A stretch of DNA of 42,499 nt from Prevotellaceae bacterium. GTDB lineage: Bacteria; Bacteroidota; Bacteroidia; Bacteroidales; Bacteroidaceae. This document shows positions 8,327 through 16,145 of the stretch, one piece after another. Numbering within the stretch: position 1 is the stretch's first letter; every line of letters begins with the position of its first letter. The notes beneath the pieces are model-generated. The model saw only the letters and a program-made list of their open reading frames with translations. It was not told where the DNA came from and searched no databases. A program made the position numbers and the translations under genes. The stretch is taken from the NCBI GenBank assembly GCA_021204865.1, contig JAJPYQ010000065.1:3792-46290 (forward strand). Reading direction: 5' to 3'.

Positions 8327-9073
8327 TTACGCCTCCTTGCGTATCCAGTCGAAGCCTCGGCTCTCTATCTCAAGCGCAAGCTCAGGACCGCCTGTCTTCA
8401 CTATCCTTCCGTCTATCAGCACGTGCACCACGTGGGGGCGTATGTAGTCAAGCAGCCTCTGGTAGTGCGTTATGACCAAGGCGCTCGACGTGGGCTTCCA
8501 CAGCTTGTTAAAGCCCTCAGCCACGATGCGCAGAGCGTCCACGTCAAGCCCTGAGTCCGTCTCGTCGAGGATGGTGAACTTAGGCTCAAGCATAGCCATC
8601 TGGAATATCTCGTTGCGCTTCTTCTCGCCGCCAGAGAAGCCCTCGTTAACGCTGCGCCCCGTCAGCTTGCTGTCCATCGACACAAGCGCCCTCTTCTCCC
8701 TCATCAGGCGCAGGAACTCGCTGCCCGTCATCGGCTCGAGCCCCTCGTGCTTGCGCTTGGCGTTCACAGCCGCGCGCATGAAGTTGACCATCGACACGCC
8801 GGGTATCTCCACAGGCTGCTGGAAGGAGAGGAAGATGCCCCTCAGCGAACGCTCCTCAGCCGAGAGCGAGAGCAAGTCCTCCCCGTCGTAAAGTATCTCT
8901 CCCTCCGTCACGCTGTAGGAGGGATGCCCCACGATGATGTTGCTAAGGGTGGACTTTCCCGCTCCGTTCTGCCCCATCAGGGCGTGTATCTCCCCGTCAC
9001 GGATGGTGAGCGATATGCCCTTCAGTATCTCCTTGCCAGCGATGCCAGCGTGCAAGTTCCTTATCTCTAACAT
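8327..9073 (-). CDS. sufC: SufC, ABC-type ATPase of the Fe-S assembly complex
   Basis: 248 residues, a soluble ABC ATPase without a membrane domain. Walker A is GQNGAGKST (about 34-42), the signature is the SufC-specific FSGGEKKRNEI, and Walker B is FTILDETDSGLD. ATP binding by SufC drives the shape change of SufB-SufD needed for cluster formation. Spacing is 2 nt to both sufB and sufD, so the subunits are surely co-translated from one message. Confidence 0.97.
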   Translation of the reverse strand: MLEIRNLHAGIAGKEILKGISLTIRDGEIHALMGQNGAGKSTLSNIIVGHPSYSVTEGEILYDGEDLLSLSAEERSLRGIFLSFQQPVEIPGVSMVNFMRAAVNAKRKHEGLEPMTGSEFLRLMREKRALVSMDSKLTGRSVNEGFSGGEKKRNEIFQMAMLEPKFTILDETDSGLDVDALRIVAEGFNKLWKPTSSALVITHYQRLLDYIRPHVVHVLIDGRIVKTGGPELALEIESRGFDWIRKEA

Positions 9074-9075
9074 GG

Positions 9076-10530
9076 TTATCCTACTGTTCCTTCAAGTGAT
9101 ACTCCCAACAACTTCTGCGCCTCAACAGCGAACTCCATGGGCAGCTTGTTAAGCACGTCCTTGGCGTAGCCGTTAACGATAAGCCCAACCGCGTCCTCCG
9201 TGCCTATGCCCCGCTGGTTGCAGTAGAACAGTTGGTCCTCGCTTATCTTGCTTGTGGTGGCTTCGTGCTCCACTATCGCCGTGTTGTTCTGCACGTCCAT
9301 ATAAGGGAAGGTGTGAGCGCCGCACCTGTTGCCAAGCAACAAGCTGTCGCACGAGGAGTAGTTGCGCGCGTTGTCAGCCGTCCTTGCCACCCTTACCAGC
9401 CCCCTGTACGAGTTCTCGCTCTCTCCCGCGCTTATGCCCTTGCTGATGATGGTGCTGCGTGTGTTCTTGCCCAGGTGTATCATCTTGGTGCCAGTGTCCG
9501 CCTGCTGATGGTGGTTGGTCACAGCCACGCTGTAGAACTCCGCCTGCGAGTTGTCGCCCTTAAGCACGCAGCTTGGGTACTTCCACGTCACTGCGCTGCC
9601 AGTCTCCACCTGCGTCCACGAAAGCCTGCTGTTATTGCCTGCCAGCAGCCCGCGCTTCGTCACAAGGTTAAGCACTCCGCCCTTGCCCTCGCTGTCGCCA
9701 GGGTACCAGTTCTGCACGGTGGAGTATTTCACCTCGGCATCCTCCATCACGGCTATCTCCACCACAGCGGCGTGAAGCTGGTTCTCGTCCCTCATAGGTG
9801 CGGTGCAGCCCTCAAGGTAAGACACGTAGCCTCCCTTGTCGCACACAATGAGCGTGCGCTCGAACTGCCCCGTGCCCCGCGCGTTAATGCGGAAGTAGGT
9901 GGAAAGCTCCATGGGGCAGCGCACGCCCTCAGGTATGTACACGAACGAGCCGTCGCTGAACACCGCCGAGTTGAGGGCGGCGAAGTAGTTGTCCCTGTAG
10001 GGCACCACGCTGCCGAGATACCGGCGCACGAGTTCGGGGTGGCTCTTCACCGCCTCGCTTATGGAGCAGAAGATGATGCCTTTCTCCCGCAGCTTATCAC
10101 GGAAGGTGGTCTTCACCGACACCGAGTCCATGACTGCGTCCACCGCCGTGCCGCTCAGCGCCATACGCTCCTCAAGCGGGATGCCAAGCTTGTCGAAGGT
10201 CTTCATCAGCTCGGGGTCTATCTCCCCCTTGTCTGTCTTCTTCGTGGCGGTGGGGTCGGCATAGTAGGATATGGCTTGGTAGTCTATCTCCGGCAGCCTC
10301 AGATGCCCCCACGTGGGCTGCCTCTGACTTGTCCAGTGGCGGAACGCCTTAAGGCGGAAGTCGAGCAGCCACTCAGGCTCGCCCTTCTTCTCCGAGATAA
10401 GGCGCACCACAGCCTCCGACAAGCCTTTCTCTATGATGTCGGTCTCAACGTCGGTGGTGAAGCCGTACTCATATTTCTTAGCCGCCACCTCACGCACGTA
10501 TTCATTCCCTATGCCAGCAGTCTCTCCCAT
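9076..10530 (-). CDS. sufB: SufB, Fe-S scaffold subunit
   Basis: 484 residues, standard length. Family segments include [25 protein letters not shown], the invariant YLEGCTAP and [22 protein letters not shown]; the cysteine in SSCDS lies in the conserved C-terminal part. SufB is the main scaffold on which the cluster forms. The start codon lies inside a 40-bp segment (10511-10550) that is a near copy of the cvpA 3' end, so the present N-terminus MGETAGIG may derive from a duplicated gene junction (see the island at 10511-10924). Confidence 0.96.
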   Translation of the reverse strand: MGETAGIGNEYVREVAAKKYEYGFTTDVETDIIEKGLSEAVVRLISEKKGEPEWLLDFRLKAFRHWTSQRQPTWGHLRLPEIDYQAISYYADPTATKKTDKGEIDPELMKTFDKLGIPLEERMALSGTAVDAVMDSVSVKTTFRDKLREKGIIFCSISEAVKSHPELVRRYLGSVVPYRDNYFAALNSAVFSDGSFVYIPEGVRCPMELSTYFRINARGTGQFERTLIVCDKGGYVSYLEGCTAPMRDENQLHAAVVEIAVMEDAEVKYSTVQNWYPGDSEGKGGVLNLVTKRGLLAGNNSRLSWTQVETGSAVTWKYPSCVLKGDNSQAEFYSVAVTNHHQQADTGTKMIHLGKNTRSTIISKGISAGESENSYRGLVRVARTADNARNYSSCDSLLLGNRCGAHTFPYMDVQNNTAIVEHEATTSKISEDQLFYCNQRGIGTEDAVGLIVNGYAKDVLNKLPMEFAVEAQKLLGVSLEGTVG

Positions 10531-10622
10531 TCCTTTATATAATCGGTTAAGTTGTTGGCGTTAGCAAGCCCCGAAGGGTTCCTTAGCTTGCAGGTTGCTA
10601 AGGCAAGCCCCGAAGGGGTTCT

Positions 10623-10829
10623 CAGCCGCTCCTCTTCGCGACAACGTTCGTGCAAACGAGAGCAAACGAGCTTGCTCGATTTGCCGAGTGCAGCCGAACC
10701 TCGCCGAAGGCCACCAGCCGCTCCTTTTCGCGACAACCAGCCGCTCCTTCTTTCAAGAACCAGCCGCTCCTCTTTGCGACAACCAGCCGCTCCTTCTTGT
10801 AAGAACCAGCCGCTCCTCTTCGCGACAAC
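10623..10829. repeat. 23-bp tandem repeat array (CAGCCGCTCC family)
   Basis: One lone unit at 10623-10645 and five contiguous units at 10715, 10738, 10761, 10784 and 10807 (to 10829), each 23 bp and starting CAGCCGCTCCT. The second half alternates between TTCGCGACAAC or TTTGCGACAAC and TTCTTTCAAGAAC or TTCTTGTAAGAAC; the last two contain TTCTT/AAGAA hairpin arms with different centres. The same family recurs at 36480-36571. Confidence 0.9.
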
Positions 10830-10831
10830 CA

Positions 10832-10874
10832 GTTGAAACCCACGGCTATCCCTCTTGAACCCCTTCGGGGTTAT
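10832..10874. repeat. REP-like palindromic element, intergenic copy
   Basis: Reads GTTGAAACCCACGGCTATCC, then CTCTTGAACCCCTTCGGGGT ending in TATAAC. The second part folds as AACCCC-TTC-GGGGTT. The same two blocks, in this order, occur inside infB (13852-13898, 13735-13775) and, diverged, in recG (31107-31166) and at 72-133. Confidence 0.8.
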
Positions 10875-10882
10875 AACTTCGC

Positions 10883-11245
10883 TTATGGCAGCAGGCTCTT
10901 CCATTCCTTTATATAATCGGTTAATAACAGTATGAAGCCTATCAGCAGTCCGTACTTCACGCAGCCCACCACAGCGCCCAGCAGCCTGTTAAGCGTGCCG
11001 ATGAGGAAGATGGAGTTCAGCACAACGGAAACCAAGGAGGCCACGAAACCCAAGACGATAGGCACTGCCACGCAGAAGAGAAGCGTCCACCAAGTGTTGA
11101 GGTTGTATTTGTCGTGAAGATACCACGCCGCCACGCAACCAACGACGAAGCCTACCGTAGAGCACAGCTCCTTCACCAGTCCGTTCCTCCAGCCGCTGAC
11201 CAACCCGTAAAGCAACACCAAAGCGCATACAACCTCCACCCACAT
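10883..11245 (-). CDS. cvpA: CvpA family membrane protein
   Basis: 120 residues with four hydrophobic segments (about 5-25, 28-48, 57-80, 84-110), as in CvpA, an inner-membrane protein linked to colicin V production and envelope stress whose molecular role is not settled. The GLVSGWRNGLVKELCS start and the NRLLGAVVGCVKYGLLIG last segment are family-like. It is shorter than the 160-180 residues I expect and ends soon after the last membrane segment, just where the repeat island begins. It follows infB by 12 nt. Confidence 0.8.
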   Translation of the reverse strand: MWVEVVCALVLLYGLVSGWRNGLVKELCSTVGFVVGCVAAWYLHDKYNLNTWWTLLFCVAVPIVLGFVASLVSVVLNSIFLIGTLNRLLGAVVGCVKYGLLIGFILLLTDYIKEWKSLLP

Positions 11246-11257
11246 AGGGAAGCGTCC

Positions 11258-14149
11258 TTACAGCTTTGCCTTCACCTCCACCTCTTGGTAGGTCTCTATC
11301 ATGTCGCCCTCGCGGAGGTCGTTGAAGTTCACCAGCGAGATGCCGCACTCGAAGTTGGTGCCCACCTCCTTCACGTCGTCCTTGAAACGCTTCAGGGCGT
11401 TTATCTGACCCGAGAACACCACTATGCCGTCCCGCACCACACGAGCCTTGTTGCTGCGGCTCACCTTGCCGTCCGCCACGTAGGCTCCTGCCACGGTGCC
11501 GACCTTTGATATATGGTATACCTGCCGGACCTCTACCTGTGCGGTGACTTCCTCCTTTATCTCAGGCGAAAGCATGCCCTCCATTGCGTCCTTTATCTCG
11601 TTGATGGCATCGTAGATGACGCTGTAAGTGCGTATGTCCACGCCCTCCTTCTCCGCCAACTTGCGGGCAGCGCCAGAGGGCCTGACCTGGAACGCCACGA
11701 TGATGGCGTCGGAGGCTGCGGCGAGGTTCACGTCGTTCTCGCTTATCTGCCCCACAGCCTTCTGTATCACGTTCACTTGTATCTTCTCCGTTGAGAGCTT
11801 CAGCAGAGCGTCCGACAGAGCCTCTATCGAACCGTCCACATCGCCCTTCACGATGATGTTCAGCTCCTTGAAGTCGCCCAAGGCAATGCGCCTGCCTATC
11901 TCGTTCAGGTCCACACGCTTTATCGTGCGCAAGCCCTGCTCGCGGGCCAGCTGCACACGCTTGGAGGTTATCTCACGGGCTTCCTGCTCGCTGTCCATTA
12001 TGTGGAACGTGTCGCCTGCCTGCGGTGCTCCGTCCAAGCCCAATATTGCCGCAACCTCGGAAGGACCTATCTCCTTCACTCTCTGCCCGCGCTCGTTGAA
12101 CATCGCCTTCACCCTGCCGTAGTTAGTGCCGGCGAGCATCATGTCGCCAATGCGCAGTGTGCCGTTGCTGCACAAGACGGTGGCAACGTAACCCCTTCCC
12201 TTGTCGAGCGACGACTCTATCACCGTGCCAGTGGCCTTGCGCTTCGGGTTTGCCTTCAGGTCGAGCATCTCCGCCTCAAGCAACACCTTCTCCAGCAGCT
12301 CCTGCACGCCTATCCCCTTCTTCGCACTTATGTCTTGACTTTGGTACTTGCCGCCCCATTCCTCCACGAGGAAGTTCATATTGGCAAGCGCCTCCTTTAT
12401 CTTCTCTGCGTCAGCTCCGGGCTTGTCAATCTTGTTAATGGCGAATACGATAGGCACGTTGGCTGCCATAGCGTGGTTTATAGCTTCCTTTGTCTGAGGC
12501 ATTATCCCGTCATCGGCTGCAATTATTATTATAGCAACGTCCGTCACCTGAGCTCCTCTTGCTCGCATGGCGGTGAATGCCTCGTGTCCTGGGGTGTCAA
12601 GGAACGTCACGTGCTTGCCGTCGTCCAGCCTCACGTTGTATGCGCCTATGTGCTGCGTTATTCCTCCTGCCTCACCCGCTATCACGTTTGTCTGTCTTAT
12701 GTAGTCGAGAAGCGAGGTCTTGCCGTGGTCCACGTGACCCATAACAGTAACTATCGGAGCGCGTGTAACGAGGTCTTCCTCCTTGTCCTCAACCTCCTCA
12801 ACAGCCTCAGCCACCTCGGCGCTCACGAACTCTGTCTTGTAGCCGTACTCTTCAGCCACAAGGTTTATGGTCTCCGCGTCCATTCTTTGGTTTATGCTCA
12901 CCATTATGCCGATGCTCATACAAGTGCCAATGACTTGTGTTACAGGCACGTTCATCATCGTAGCCAGCTCGTTGGCGGTGACGAACTCTGTCAGCTTCAG
13001 CACCTTGCTCTCGGCCTCCAGCTCCAGCTCTTCCTCCTCGCGGTCGTGGCGGATGGCTTCTCGCTTGTCCTTGCGATATTTTGCACCCTTGCCCAGCTTG
13101 TTGCTCTTGCTGGTAAGGCGTGCCAAAGTCTCGCGCACCTGCTTTGCCACTTCCTCCTCGCTCACCTCGGGGGTGATGACGAGATTTGTTTTCTTCTTCC
13201 CCTGCTTTCCGCCGCTGTTCCTGCTTTGTTGTTGCAGACCCTTTCCGTTGCGGTTTTGTCCGCCGCCTTGCTGTCCGCCACGCTGCCGCTGCTGCGGGTC
13301 GCTGCCTCCGCCCTGTTGCGCCACAGCGTTCACGTCAACCCGTTGCTGACCGATGCGCATGCGCTTTTTCTTCTCCGAGGGTTGCCCGGCGTTCGTTGCA
13401 GTGGCGTTGCCTGCAGCCTGCTTCTTGCGGTCCTTGGAGCTTTTCTTCTTGGGCCGCATACTTTGGTTAAGGGCGCTAAGGTCGATGTTTCCAATCACCT
13501 TGGGAGCCTTCACGGGGATGGAACTGTTGAGGCGGAACACACCGTCATCCTTCGGAGCTTCCTCAACCGAGGGTTTGCTTTGCAAACTGGCGCTGTCTTC
13601 GGGAAGAACCCCGTTCTTCTGTCCTGCGTCTGTGGCGGACTCTTTCGAGGGAGACCCTACGTTCGTCTCGGGTTGTTCAGTGGGTTTGCTTCGCAGACGG
13701 GCGTTTTCTTCGGGCAAAGCTCCGTTTTGCTGGCCACGGCTATCCTTTTGCAACCCCGTCGGGCTTGTGCTGGAAGCGGGTTTCGCAGGCTTCTTCGGTG
13801 CGTTTAAGTCAATGTTGCCAACCACCTTCGGACCTGCCAGCTTGTCCACAACCGTGGGTTGAAACCCACGGCTATCCTTGTTCACCCCCTTCGGGGTTGT
13901 AGAGGACTTGCGCGCTTGCTTCTTCTCTTTCTCCTTCTCCACCTGCCGCTGCTGTTGCTGCTGCGACACCTGGGTGCGCAAGCCCTTGTCCTGTGTGAAC
14001 TCGGCAAGCAGCAACTGGTACTGCTCGTCCGTTATCTTTGTGTTTGGGTTGGCCTCAACGTCCTTGAAACCTTTCTTCTGCAAGAACTCGACAGCAGTCT
14101 GCAAGCCCACATTGCATTCCTTGGTGACCTTATTTAACCTTATGCTCAT
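11258..14149 (-). CDS. infB: Translation initiation factor IF-2
   Basis: 963 residues; the GTPase that brings initiator tRNA to the ribosome. N-terminal IF2_N domain from [15 protein letters not shown], a long basic low-complexity linker (about 60-385), a second IF2_N-like segment (about 385-440), the G domain with GHVDHGKT (471-478), DTPGHEAF and NKID, then the C-terminal domains. The start at 14149 is chosen over a TTG at 14215, which would lie inside nusA. The linker is odd: it holds two in-frame copies of a genomic REP-like repeat (residues about 84-100 and 128-140, sharing KDSRG), a 17-residue repeat at 140-156 and 177-193, and [18 protein letters not shown] twice (107 and 216). It follows nusA by 10 nt. 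Confidence 0.96.
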   Translation of the reverse strand: MSIRLNKVTKECNVGLQTAVEFLQKKGFKDVEANPNTKITDEQYQLLLAEFTQDKGLRTQVSQQQQQRQVEKEKEKKQARKSSTTPKGVNKDSRGFQPTVVDKLAGPKVVGNIDLNAPKKPAKPASSTSPTGLQKDSRGQQNGALPEENARLRSKPTEQPETNVGSPSKESATDAGQKNGVLPEDSASLQSKPSVEEAPKDDGVFRLNSSIPVKAPKVIGNIDLSALNQSMRPKKKSSKDRKKQAAGNATATNAGQPSEKKKRMRIGQQRVDVNAVAQQGGGSDPQQRQRGGQQGGGQNRNGKGLQQQSRNSGGKQGKKKTNLVITPEVSEEEVAKQVRETLARLTSKSNKLGKGAKYRKDKREAIRHDREEEELELEAESKVLKLTEFVTANELATMMNVPVTQVIGTCMSIGIMVSINQRMDAETINLVAEEYGYKTEFVSAEVAEAVEEVEDKEEDLVTRAPIVTVMGHVDHGKTSLLDYIRQTNVIAGEAGGITQHIGAYNVRLDDGKHVTFLDTPGHEAFTAMRARGAQVTDVAIIIIAADDGIMPQTKEAINHAMAANVPIVFAINKIDKPGADAEKIKEALANMNFLVEEWGGKYQSQDISAKKGIGVQELLEKVLLEAEMLDLKANPKRKATGTVIESSLDKGRGYVATVLCSNGTLRIGDMMLAGTNYGRVKAMFNERGQRVKEIGPSEVAAILGLDGAPQAGDTFHIMDSEQEAREITSKRVQLAREQGLRTIKRVDLNEIGRRIALGDFKELNIIVKGDVDGSIEALSDALLKLSTEKIQVNVIQKAVGQISENDVNLAAASDAIIVAFQVRPSGAARKLAEKEGVDIRTYSVIYDAINEIKDAMEGMLSPEIKEEVTAQVEVRQVYHISKVGTVAGAYVADGKVSRSNKARVVRDGIVVFSGQINALKRFKDDVKEVGTNFECGISLVNFNDLREGDMIETYQEVEVKAKL
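13735..13775. repeat. REP-like element inside infB, shorter copy
   Basis: Contains CCACGGCTATCCTTTTGCAA followed by CCCCGTCGGGCTTG, the same two-block order as 13852-13898 but with the hairpin arm before the core reduced. On the coding (minus) strand it gives [11 protein letters not shown], parallel to [11 protein letters not shown] in the next copy. The reading frame is kept. Confidence 0.7.
13852..13898. repeat. REP-like palindromic element inserted in frame in infB
   Basis: Two hairpins: CCGTGGGTT / AACCCACGG (13852-13860 and 13863-13871, loop GA, perfect) and ACCCC / GGGGT (13884-13888 and 13893-13897). Between them lies CTATCCTTGTTC. It is the most complete copy in the window. It encodes residues about 84-100 of IF-2 on the minus strand. 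Confidence 0.8.
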
Positions 14150-14159
14150 AGTCCAATCT

Positions 14160-15419
14160 TTACTCAAACTCAGCCGCCAACACGCGCAGCACCTCGTCCA
14201 CGGTCTCCTCCTCAAGGTCGGCCTCCTTTATGAGTATCTCCTTCGGGGCGCCAAGCACCTGGCGCGCTGTGACGAAGCCTATCTTCTTCAGCTCCTCTAT
14301 GATCCACGGCTCGATAGCGTCGGTGAACTCGTCGAGGCTCACATCGTCTATCTCCTCTTCAGCCGTCTCGCGGTATACGTCGATGGTGTAGCCCGTCAGC
14401 ATGCTCGCCAGCTTTATGTTAGCGCCGCCCTTGCCGATGGCGAGGCTCACCTGGTCGCTGTCCATATACACGTCCGCCTTCTTCCCCTCCTCGTTCAGCT
14501 CAACCTTGTTCACCCTCGCGGGGCTCAACGCACGGGCCACGAACAGCTGCGGGTTGGAGGTGTAGTTGATCACGTCGATGTTCTCGCCGTGAAGCTCTCT
14601 GACGATGCCGTGCACACGGCTGCCGTGCACTCCCACACAAGCGCCAACGGGGTCAACCCTCTCGTCGTAGCTCTCCACTGCCACCTTTGCCCTCTCGCCC
14701 GGGATGCGGGCAACACGGTGAATGGTGATGAGGCCGTCATTTATCTCAGGTACTTCCGCCTCCATCAGCCTCTGCAAGAACTCGGGGCTGATGCGGCTCA
14801 ACACTATCCTCGGCGTGCCGCTGGTGTTCTCCACCTTGAGTATCACTGCCCGCGCTGTCTCGCCCTTGCGGAAGTAGTCGCCCGGTATCTGCTCGCTCTT
14901 GGGCAGCGTCAGCTCGTTGCCGTCGTCGTCCAGCAGCAATGTCTCGCGCTTCCAGTTCTGGTATACCTCCGCGCCTATCACCTCGCCGACGCGGTCTTTG
15001 TACTGGTTGTAGAGCGTGTCGTGCTCCAGCTCCAGTATGCGGCTCGCCAGCGTCTGCCTCAACGTCAGTATGGCGCGCCTGCCGAAGCTCTTGAATGGGA
15101 TGCGCTCGCTCACCTCCTCGTCCAGCTCGTAGTCGGGGTCGATGACCTGCGCATCGGAGAGCGAGATCTCCCTGTTCTCGTCCTTCACCTCACCGTCCGC
15201 CACCACTGTGCGGTTGCGGTAGATCTCGAAGTCGCCCTTGTCGGGGTTCACGATGATGTCATAGTTCTCGTCAGTGCCGTAGATTTTGGTGATGACGTTG
15301 CGGAAACACTCCTCCAGCACGCTCACCAGCGTAGCCTTGTCGATGCTTTTCTCGGAGTTGAACTCCTGGAAGGATTCTATTAGGTTAACGGTCTCCTTGT
15401 CTTTTGCCTTGTATGCCAT
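14160..15419 (-). CDS. nusA: Transcription termination/antitermination factor NusA
   Basis: 419 residues. NusA binds RNA polymerase and nascent RNA and tunes pausing, termination and antitermination. The N-terminal domain begins [17 protein letters not shown], the S1 domain covers about 130-200, and the KH domains include [19 protein letters not shown] and the later [19 protein letters not shown]. The length equals that of other Bacteroidetes NusA, which lack the acidic repeats of E. coli. Placed 12 nt after rimP and 10 nt before infB, the usual order in most bacteria. Confidence 0.96.
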   Translation of the reverse strand: MAYKAKDKETVNLIESFQEFNSEKSIDKATLVSVLEECFRNVITKIYGTDENYDIIVNPDKGDFEIYRNRTVVADGEVKDENREISLSDAQVIDPDYELDEEVSERIPFKSFGRRAILTLRQTLASRILELEHDTLYNQYKDRVGEVIGAEVYQNWKRETLLLDDDGNELTLPKSEQIPGDYFRKGETARAVILKVENTSGTPRIVLSRISPEFLQRLMEAEVPEINDGLITIHRVARIPGERAKVAVESYDERVDPVGACVGVHGSRVHGIVRELHGENIDVINYTSNPQLFVARALSPARVNKVELNEEGKKADVYMDSDQVSLAIGKGGANIKLASMLTGYTIDVYRETAEEEIDDVSLDEFTDAIEPWIIEELKKIGFVTARQVLGAPKEILIKEADLEEETVDEVLRVLAAEFE

Positions 15420-15431
15420 TGCATTTATATG

Positions 15432-15899
15432 TTATTTGATCTTTATCGCATATCGGGCGCTCGCCACCTCGGCGAACGTGAACGTCAGCGTCTGAAGCTC
15501 TTTCTTGGCGCGCTTCGCACCCTCGGACTTCACCTTCACCTCCATTTCCATGTCGAAGTCGTCGTCCCCGACCCTTGTGAGAGTGCCGGTGAACTTCCTG
15601 CCGTCTTTCAGCTGGGCGATGACCGTCTTGCCGACGTGCATCTGCCACTGTCTGAGCACCTTGAAAGGCTGCCCCAAGCCCGCGCTGCCCACCTCGAGGT
15701 CGAAGTCCTCCTTGTCGCGGTCGAGGTGAGCCTCTATGTGGCGGCTCAGGGCGGCGCAGTCGTCTATCCAAACGCCCTCGGCGCAGTCGATGACCACCAC
15801 TATCTGGTTGTCCGCTGATACGGTGAGGTCGACGAGGAAGTAGTCCGTCTCCCTCAGCCAGTCCTCAACAACAGTCTTCAAATACTCTCTGTCTATCAT
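15432..15899 (-). CDS. rimP: Ribosome maturation factor RimP
   Basis: 155 residues; helps assembly of the 30S subunit. DYFLVDLTVSADNQIVVVID and WIDDCAALSRHIEAHLD near the N-terminus and DFDLEVGSAGLGQPFK fit the RimP fold (the last is the family's EVSSPGLxRPL region). First gene of the long leftward operon, with a promoter and a leader hairpin upstream (15923-15975). Confidence 0.93.
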   Translation of the reverse strand: MIDREYLKTVVEDWLRETDYFLVDLTVSADNQIVVVIDCAEGVWIDDCAALSRHIEAHLDRDKEDFDLEVGSAGLGQPFKVLRQWQMHVGKTVIAQLKDGRKFTGTLTRVGDDDFDMEMEVKVKSEGAKRAKKELQTLTFTFAEVASARYAIKIK

Positions 15900-15922
15900 A
15901 TCTGTCCGTCTGTTAAAAACGC

Positions 15923-15954
15923 AAGTGAGGAACTCCCCTCGGTGCCCCTCACTT
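15923..15954 (-). promoter_or_regulatory. Leader hairpin of the rimP operon
   Basis: AAGTGAGG (15923-15930) and CCTCACTT (15947-15954) are perfect 8-bp arms around a 16-nt GC-rich loop, between the -7 box and the rimP ATG. It would form in the 5' leader. No long U-run follows on the minus strand apart from GTTTTTAAC nearer rimP, so an attenuator is possible but not shown. Confidence 0.45.
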
Positions 15955-15967
15955 CATCTAACGGCTG

Positions 15968-15975
15968 CAAAGTTA
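15968..15975 (-). promoter_or_regulatory. -7 box of the rimP-nusA-infB-suf operon
   Basis: On the minus strand TAACTTTG fits TAnnTTTG exactly. A GCTTG lies 20 bp upstream in the -33 position. The leader to the rimP start would be about 60 nt. Confidence 0.6.
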
Positions 15976-16010
15976 CCAATACTTTCCTCCTCAAGCAAGC
16001 AAACAGCGCA

Positions 16011-16133
16011 TTATTTTAGCGTAGAGGTGAGGTAGAGGAAGGCGAATGCAATGATGATAACCATTACCGCGAGGCAGGTGTTGACGATGAGGAAGCGGCG
16101 GTTGGCTTTTCGCAGGTCTCTTTGGTATCTCAT
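16011..16133 (-). CDS. 40-residue single-span membrane protein
   Basis: A short reading frame starting at 16133, 12 nt after the S41 protease stop and on the same strand. The N-terminus is basic (MRYQRDLRKANRRFL), then IVNTCLAVMVIIIAFAFLYL forms one membrane span, and it ends TSTLK. The positive-inside rule puts the N-terminus in the cytoplasm. I do not recognise a family. The spacing suggests co-transcription with the protease. That a clean hydrophobic segment follows a charged start, with the stop right after it, argues for a real gene; there is no homology evidence. Confidence 0.65.
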   Translation of the reverse strand: MRYQRDLRKANRRFLIVNTCLAVMVIIIAFAFLYLTSTLK

Positions 16134-16145
16134 AGTTGTGTTATG

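Larger units (their letters stand above)
10511..10924. repeat. Island between duplicated copies of the cvpA-sufB junction
   Basis: A 40-bp segment at 10511-10550 matches 10885-10924 at 37 of 40 positions. On the minus strand each copy encodes the CvpA tail LTDYIKEW(K/E)(S/R)LL and, in another frame, a sufB-like start (MEEPAA or MGETAG). The 334 bp between them holds tandem 23-bp units, a lone unit, a REP-like element and two short near-copies of GCAAGCCCCGAAGGGGTT (10564-10620). A 131-codon minus-strand reading frame (10904 to 10509) crosses the island from one copy to the other, but its protein is only translated repeats. This is the whole gap between cvpA and sufB. Confidence 0.85.

Noticed and set aside
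10509-10904. A 131-codon open frame on the minus strand across the cvpA-sufB island
   Set aside because: It starts in one copy of the duplicated junction and ends in the other, and the peptide is translated 23-bp repeats. No domain or independent start signal.
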